Source of the DNA: Veillonella sp. VA142 | GTDB lineage: Bacteria; Bacillota; Negativicutes; Veillonellales; Veillonellaceae | NCBI RefSeq assembly: GCF_003992135.1 | Contig: NZ_RQVN01000017.1 | Coordinates: 1-40,191, forward strand | Reading direction: 5' to 3' | DNA: 40,191 bases | In this document: piece after piece, positions 37,334 through 40,191 of the stretch | Position numbering within the stretch: the stretch's first letter is position 1 | Layout of the letters: each line of letters opens with the position of its first letter | Translations under genes and position numbers: made by a program | Notes under the pieces: model-generated | The model's input: only the letters and a program-made list of their open reading frames with translations | The model's database searches: none | Told to the model about the DNA's origin: nothing

Positions 37334-38252
37334 GTAGGCGAATTGCCTTACGCAATTGACCCAGGGACTTATGTGTATAAACTCCATCGGTAACGTTACC
37401 ACTAGCATGGCCAAGTAGTAATCGCTTGGCATTGTAATTGGCGCTCTCGTTATCGAGGCGTGTGGCAAAGGTGTGGCGACAGTCATGGGTTGTGTGTTTG
37501 GCATTAATGGCTTTCATTGCCTTATCGAACTCACGACTTAGTGATGAATAGGTGCGACATTCTTGGGTGACATATACAGTATGTAACCTACGTTCAATGA
37601 TAGGCCATATGCGATCGTGGATAGGGATTGTTCTGATACCTGATTTCGTCTTGGACGAGATGATTTTAATCGTGTGCTGTTTACGGTTAACATCACGAGA
37701 TTTGAGGCTGATTAATTCTGATGCACGCATTCCCGTGTAAAGTAGAATGAGAGGAATATCATGAAGTGGTGATTCTAGTCGCCATAAGCGGTTGATGGCT
37801 TGAGTAGTGAAAGGCTTATGAGGTCGTACGGGCTTATTGTGGCCAAGGTTTAGGAACTTGGCATAGTTAGTGGTACACCAACCATTGATTATTGCATAGT
37901 CGAATAGTTGGCTAATCAAGGTGCGGACCTTCTTGCACGAGCTGTAGGAAAGTTCAGTACTAAGCATGTGGTCAATGATGGATTGTAGTTGTAAGTAGGT
38001 GATATCACTCATTGCTACATTGTGGATGTTAGCAAGGTGTGCGAATGCTGAACCGTAGTTGTTAAGGGTGTTATTGCTAACACTCTTAGCATGAGACGGT
38101 AGCCACATCTCATAGATTTGTTGAAGTGTTAGGGATTGGCGAGATTGGTGGAGCGCGTCCACTGCTTCATCGTAAGTGGCAAAATAGCCAACTACGGAAT
38201 AAACAACATAAGGCCGTTTCGTAGCATGCTTTAATTTTTGTATGAGTTTCAT
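37326..38252 (-). CDS. Rci-like tyrosine recombinase of the tail-fibre shufflon
   Basis: 308 residues. N-terminal core-binding domain (about 40-135; 'LTLQQIYEMWLPSHAKSVSN'), catalytic domain 145-300 with Arg176 (TGMRASEL), Lys203 region (KTKSG), His256/Arg259 (THDCRHTF), His282 (LLGHASG) and nucleophile Tyr292 (GVYTH). Distinct from the integrase at 4216 and lacking its arm-binding domain. Ribosome site AGAGG. Its end forms crossover site C and it points at the cassettes, as rci does in the R64 shufflon. I infer that it inverts the fibre tips; an alternative is a remnant integrase from a satellite. Confidence 0.88.
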   Translation of the reverse strand: MKLIQKLKHATKRPYVVYSVVGYFATYDEAVDALHQSRQSLTLQQIYEMWLPSHAKSVSNNTLNNYGSAFAHLANIHNVAMSDITYLQLQSIIDHMLSTELSYSSCKKVRTLISQLFDYAIINGWCTTNYAKFLNLGHNKPVRPHKPFTTQAINRLWRLESPLHDIPLILLYTGMRASELISLKSRDVNRKQHTIKIISSKTKSGIRTIPIHDRIWPIIERRLHTVYVTQECRTYSSLSREFDKAMKAINAKHTTHDCRHTFATRLDNESANYNAKRLLLGHASGNVTDGVYTHKSLGQLRKAIRLLK

Positions 38253-38276
38253 TGTATGCCTCTTTCAATATAAAAA

Positions 38277-38298
38277 GCCCTCGTCCATTGACGAGAGC
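38277..38298 (-). terminator. Terminator of the toxin mRNA
   Basis: Minus-strand stem GCTCTCGTC / GACGAGGGC with a 4-base loop (one mismatch), then T5. The other strand of the stem carries the -35 box of the antisense promoter. Confidence 0.8.
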
Positions 38299-38315
38299 CT
38301 AAAATATGGTATACT
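38288..38315 (+). promoter_or_regulatory. Promoter of the putative antisense antitoxin RNA
   Basis: TTGACG (38288-38293), 16-base spacer, TATACT (38310-38315). The transcript would start near 38322 and run against the 3' part of the toxin mRNA. No reading frame with a ribosome site follows it. Confidence 0.75.
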
Positions 38316-38321
38316 ATAGTT

Positions 38322-38420
38322 GTAACAACAAGAAGAACCCGATGTTTGCAGGCGTTAGGTTCATCTTAAAATCGATTCACAATGTGATGACCCTAACGTG
38401 TAAGCGCTAGGGTCGTTGTA
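38322..38420 (+). ncRNA. Putative antitoxin RNA of a type I toxin-antitoxin system
   Basis: Inferred ~95-nt RNA from the promoter at 38288-38315 to the stem GACCCTAACG / CGCTAGGGTC (38389-38414). It is fully complementary to the toxin mRNA's 3' untranslated part and contains the left inverted repeat (38334-38365). Overlap at 3' ends is the arrangement of TxpA/RatA and BsrG/SR4. The T tract after the stem is weak, so the end is uncertain. Confidence 0.6.
38334..38365 (+). repeat. Terminal inverted repeat of the toxin locus, left copy
   Basis: The left copy (AGAACCCGATG...GTTAGGTTCATC) is the inverse of 38528-38553 apart from a 6-base insertion and one change. In the toxin mRNA the two copies could pair and bring the 3' end back to the 5' leader. 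Confidence 0.75.
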
Positions 38421-38430
38421 TTATCAGAAA

Positions 38431-38508
38431 CTATTTAAGCAACTGTAATACGGCAACTACTAAAGTAAGAATGGAAATGATTAGTTGAATCTTTTCATAA
38501 TTACGCAT
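38431..38508 (-). CDS. Small hydrophobic type I toxin (holin-like toxin family), 25 aa
   Basis: The peptide is MRNYEKIQLIISILTLVVAV followed by LQLLK. The 'Y-E-x-I-Q-L-(I/M)-I-(S/A)' start, one transmembrane helix and a short basic end match the 'putative holin-like toxin' peptides of Firmicutes, which depolarise the inner membrane when over-made. Its Shine-Dalgarno (AAAGGTGG) is locked in a hairpin, and a convergent antisense promoter lies downstream, both marks of type I toxins. It lies between the shufflon recombinase and the next tail genes, in the same orientation as the recombinase. Confidence 0.75.
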   Translation of the reverse strand: MRNYEKIQLIISILTLVVAVLQLLK

Positions 38509-38511
38509 AGT

Positions 38512-38530
38512 ATCACCACCTTTCGGTGAT
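38512..38530 (-). promoter_or_regulatory. Ribosome-site-shielding hairpin of the toxin
   Basis: Minus strand ATCACC-GAAA-GGTGGTGAT: the ribosome site GGTGG forms the 3' arm, closed by a GAAA tetraloop, 3 bases before the ATG. Translation should need opening of this stem. Confidence 0.75.
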
Positions 38531-38553
38531 GAACCTAACTCACATCGAGTTCT
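38528..38553 (-). repeat. Terminal inverted repeat of the toxin locus, right copy (mRNA leader)
   Basis: The right copy (GATGAACCTAACTCACATCGAGTTCT) is the inverse of 38334-38365. It forms the very 5' end of the predicted toxin mRNA. Confidence 0.75.
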
Positions 38554-38560
38554 TATGACA

Positions 38561-38569
38561 ATTATAACA
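38561..38569 (-). promoter_or_regulatory. Extended -10 promoter of the toxin gene
   Basis: Minus-strand TGTTATAAT gives a start near 38554, at the edge of the right inverted repeat. No good -35, consistent with an extended -10 type. The Pro-rich peptide promoter at 18730 has the same TGTTATAATT. Confidence 0.65.
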
Positions 38570-38575
38570 TACTAG

Positions 38576-38597
38576 GCACCTCAAGGGTGCTTTTTTT
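38576..38597 (+). terminator. Rho-independent terminator before the downstream tail genes
   Basis: GCACC-TCAAG-GGTGC followed by T7. It ends plus-strand transcription leaving the shufflon/toxin segment. Confidence 0.8.
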
Positions 38598-38632
38598 ATG
38601 CAATTTTTTATCTCTTAGAAAGGAGAAAAAGA

Positions 38633-39028
38633 ATGGAAAATCAATATGTATTTATCTTAAACGAAAAAGGTGAGCGAATCACATCCCTATTGATTGGTGT
38701 GCATGGAGAGACCGAAGAAGCATGCCTTGAGCTTGCAAAGCGTGACTATCCAAATCACAACTATGTAACAGGTGGAGACGATATGCAAAGTCAATTCGTT
38801 GACTACAAATGTTATGTCAATGGCCAATTTGTCGACTACGTGCCAGAGGTGGTAGAGCCATCTAAGAATGAGAAAATTGAAGCTTTAAAGAAAGAAGCAG
38901 AAAATGAGCGGGACAAGCTAAAAGAAATCTTCTTGACTAAGCAAATGAAAGGCTTGCCAACGGATGACATCAAGGCTAAATTCAAACAAATTGATATTGA
39001 TTTAATTAAGAAAATCAAAGAACTGTAA
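38633..39028 (+). CDS. Phage tail-region protein of unknown function, 131 aa
   Basis: Starts MENQYVFILNEKGERITSLL behind AGAAAGGAG. N-terminal beta domain with repeated '(C/V)DYKCYVNGQFVDYVPE', then a charged coiled coil ('KIEALKKEAENERDKLKEIF'). Its place after the fibre cluster suggests a fibre-assembly or accessory baseplate protein; not assigned. Confidence 0.65.
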   Translation: MENQYVFILNEKGERITSLLIGVHGETEEACLELAKRDYPNHNYVTGGDDMQSQFVDYKCYVNGQFVDYVPEVVEPSKNEKIEALKKEAENERDKLKEIFLTKQMKGLPTDDIKAKFKQIDIDLIKKIKEL

Positions 39029-39043
39029 TAGGAGGGACTCGTT

Positions 39044-39202
39044 ATGAAAGAACAATATTGTGAATGGTGCGGTTCAGTATTATTAGAGAATGGTCGTTGC
39101 CCTATTGAGGATTGCGTGCAGAATGTCATTTTAGATGCGATGGAAAGCGAACCAAAGCAAGAATCCGAGGAAAAGAGAGATGAGTCAAATCAAACAGTAT
39201 AA
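39044..39202 (+). CDS. Small zinc-ribbon protein, 52 aa
   Basis: MKEQYCEWCGSVLLENGRCP then I-E-D-C, giving C-x2-C...C-x4-C, followed by an acidic tail. Ribosome site AGGAGGG. Overlaps the next gene by 23 bases. Confidence 0.65.
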   Translation: MKEQYCEWCGSVLLENGRCPIEDCVQNVILDAMESEPKQESEEKRDESNQTV

Positions 39203-39536
39203 TTTCGTTAAGGAGCAGGGCGTGCCTTGCTCCTTTATCCTTGAATATAACAAGGAAGTACAGGCAGATGCTCTATTCGCCGTAGTGCGTGCGAATGCTA
39301 GTGATGAGGAATACATTGCTAAGTTTGACATCGTTAAAATTGAAAACGTATCGGATGATGCATTATCTACATTCAAATTGACATTGGATGGTGATATTCC
39401 TCAAGGTCGGTATGTGTATGATGTGTTTGTGTATGATAGCAATAACCGACCTAAAACGAAAATTTTAAAAGGTCATGTACTAGTCAAAGGCAGTGTATCA
39501 GATAGGGGGCGATTGAATGCTGATTCGAGTGTATGA
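39180..39536 (+). CDS. Beta-sandwich tail/baseplate accessory protein, 118 aa
   Basis: Started at MSQIKQYNFVKEQGVPCSFI behind GAGGAAAAG. 'ALFAVVRANASDEEYIAKFD', 'LTLDGDIPQGRYVYDVFVYD' and 'KILKGHVLVKGSVSDRG' resemble the Ig-like domain of baseplate upper proteins, likely a fibre adaptor. Confidence 0.65.
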   Translation: MSQIKQYNFVKEQGVPCSFILEYNKEVQADALFAVVRANASDEEYIAKFDIVKIENVSDDALSTFKLTLDGDIPQGRYVYDVFVYDSNNRPKTKILKGHVLVKGSVSDRGRLNADSSV

Positions 39537-39693
39537 CGACAATTTGTTGGACGTTGTGCGAATCCGTGATGAGCCTGCTAGCAATGGTAGCGATGGCGAT
39601 AGAAAATCCACAAAAACGGAAAAGGACAACTATCAAAATCCTACAGAGGATAGAGATTTACTATTAATCTACTTATTAGAAAGAGGTAATTAA
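39517..39693 (+). CDS. Small tail-region protein, 58 aa
   Basis: MLIRVYDDNLLDVVRIRDEP, then a hydrophilic Asn/Asp/Lys region and 'DLLLIYLLERGN'. Overlaps the preceding gene by 20 bases and ends one base before the next start. Such overlap suggests a coordinated set. Unassigned. Confidence 0.6.
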   Translation: MLIRVYDDNLLDVVRIRDEPASNGSDGDRKSTKTEKDNYQNPTEDRDLLLIYLLERGN

Positions 39694-39694
39694 T

Positions 39695-40132
39695 ATGAAA
39701 TTAGTTGAAAGAATAACCCTAGTGGTGAAAGAGATTGGAAAAGATATTAAAGGCTTGAAAGGTCGAGTATTGGCATTAGAAACAAATAGTGCAGGTAGTA
39801 CAGTTGATGAAACCGTAGTTACAAATAAGGTAACAGAGCAAATCAACGTGTTGAAAGGTGAGCTACCTACGTTAGTAACATCTACGATTAATGCAGAGAT
39901 TGCCAAAGTAGTGGGCGGTGCTCCTGCTACGTTTGATACATTGAAAGAGATTGCGGACTACATCGAAACAGATAAAAGTGGGGCTAGTGCTATGGCTGAA
40001 AGTATCAATAATCGATTACGTTTTGATGAACAACAGACGTTGACAGAAAACCAACAAGCCAACGCATTAGGTGCATTAGGTTTGACGGATACGGACTTTG
40101 TATCAGTGTACAACACAGCAGTAAACGGTTAA
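39695..40132 (+). CDS. Fibre-like protein (head or tail fibre)
   Basis: 145 residues. N-terminal helical anchor and coiled coil ('ERITLVVKEIGKDIKGLKGR', 'KVTEQINVLKGELPTLVTST'), then 'GGAPATFDTLKEIADYIETD' and 'LTENQQANALGALGLTDTDF', motifs that recur in phage head-fibre and tail-fibre proteins. Probably a second adhesive fibre or a fibre base. Confidence 0.7.
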   Translation: MKLVERITLVVKEIGKDIKGLKGRVLALETNSAGSTVDETVVTNKVTEQINVLKGELPTLVTSTINAEIAKVVGGAPATFDTLKEIADYIETDKSGASAMAESINNRLRFDEQQTLTENQQANALGALGLTDTDFVSVYNTAVNG

Positions 40133-40142
40133 GAGGTGGCAT

Positions 40143-40191
40143 ATGGGAATTATTGAAGAGATTAAACAGCTGGCAACAACAATCGGCACAG
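40143..40191 (+). CDS. Partial gene at the right edge
   Basis: ATG at 40143 behind GAGGTGGC gives MGIIEEIKQLATTIGT and runs off the window. The start resembles short helical phage proteins, but too little is present to assign. Confidence 0.5.
   Translation, partial: MGIIEEIKQLATTIGT

Noticed and set aside
37064-37504. A 146-residue minus-strand gene starting with ATG at 37504
   Set aside because: The first ~60 codons are an out-of-frame reading of the recombinase gene and have no ribosome site. Only the part after site C is meaningful, as a silent fibre tip.

Overview
The window looks like the left part of an integrated temperate phage in a Gram-negative member of the Negativicutes, most likely Veillonella. 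The host call rests on a large autotransporter adhesin (signal peptide, beta-barrel, terminal Phe) at the left edge, AT-rich sequence with strong Firmicute-type Shine-Dalgarno sites, and consensus sigma-A promoters. The genus is an inference; nothing in the window names it.

Host flank (1-4080): two strong terminators, a promoter, the 1192-residue autotransporter, then what looks like the 3' tip and the terminator of a tmRNA (ssrA) gene on the minus strand. This is the probable attL, with the prophage to its right.

Lysogeny region (4216-9493): a minus-strand operon runs from a TTGACT/TATAAT promoter at 6830-6858 through six or seven tiny genes to the tyrosine integrase. These include two paralogous HTH proteins and three small membrane proteins. 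A convergent DUF1828-like/DUF6978-like pair follows, then a CI-like S24 repressor and a Cro-like protein around a divergent promoter with three 16-bp operators.

Early region (9568-17782): many small genes, including two inverted 'moron' genes that share a 29-bp palindrome. It also holds a membrane-anchored LysM protein, an HNH protein, an HUH (rolling-circle type) Rep, SSB, a Lar-like protein, a DUF3310 protein, dUTPase and an ArpU/sigma-like late regulator. A small-peptide locus with divergent promoters lies at 18.6-18.97 kb.

Packaging and structure (19688-35561): HNH, terminase small and large subunits, HK97-type portal, protease and capsid, head-tail connectors, tail sheath, tail tube, tail chaperone with a -1 frameshift site, tape measure, and a PBSX-like baseplate set (XkdP/Q/R/S/T/U). 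This is a contractile-tailed (myovirus) phage with an HK97-type head.

Most interesting region (35572-38600): the tail-fibre gene ends in a variable domain that begins at a 19-bp site. Two silent alternative C-termini follow in inverted orientation. Each begins with the same site in the same reading frame (Gln-Gly-Gly), and the last site touches the stop codon of a second, Rci-like tyrosine recombinase. I read this as a phage tail-fibre shufflon able to make 429-, 420- or 440-residue fibres. Beside it is a probable type I toxin-antitoxin: a 25-residue hydrophobic peptide, a shielded Shine-Dalgarno site, a convergent antisense promoter, and terminal inverted repeats that could join the 5' and 3' ends of the mRNA. 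Further tail or fibre genes run to the right edge. Lysis genes and the right attachment site are not in the window.
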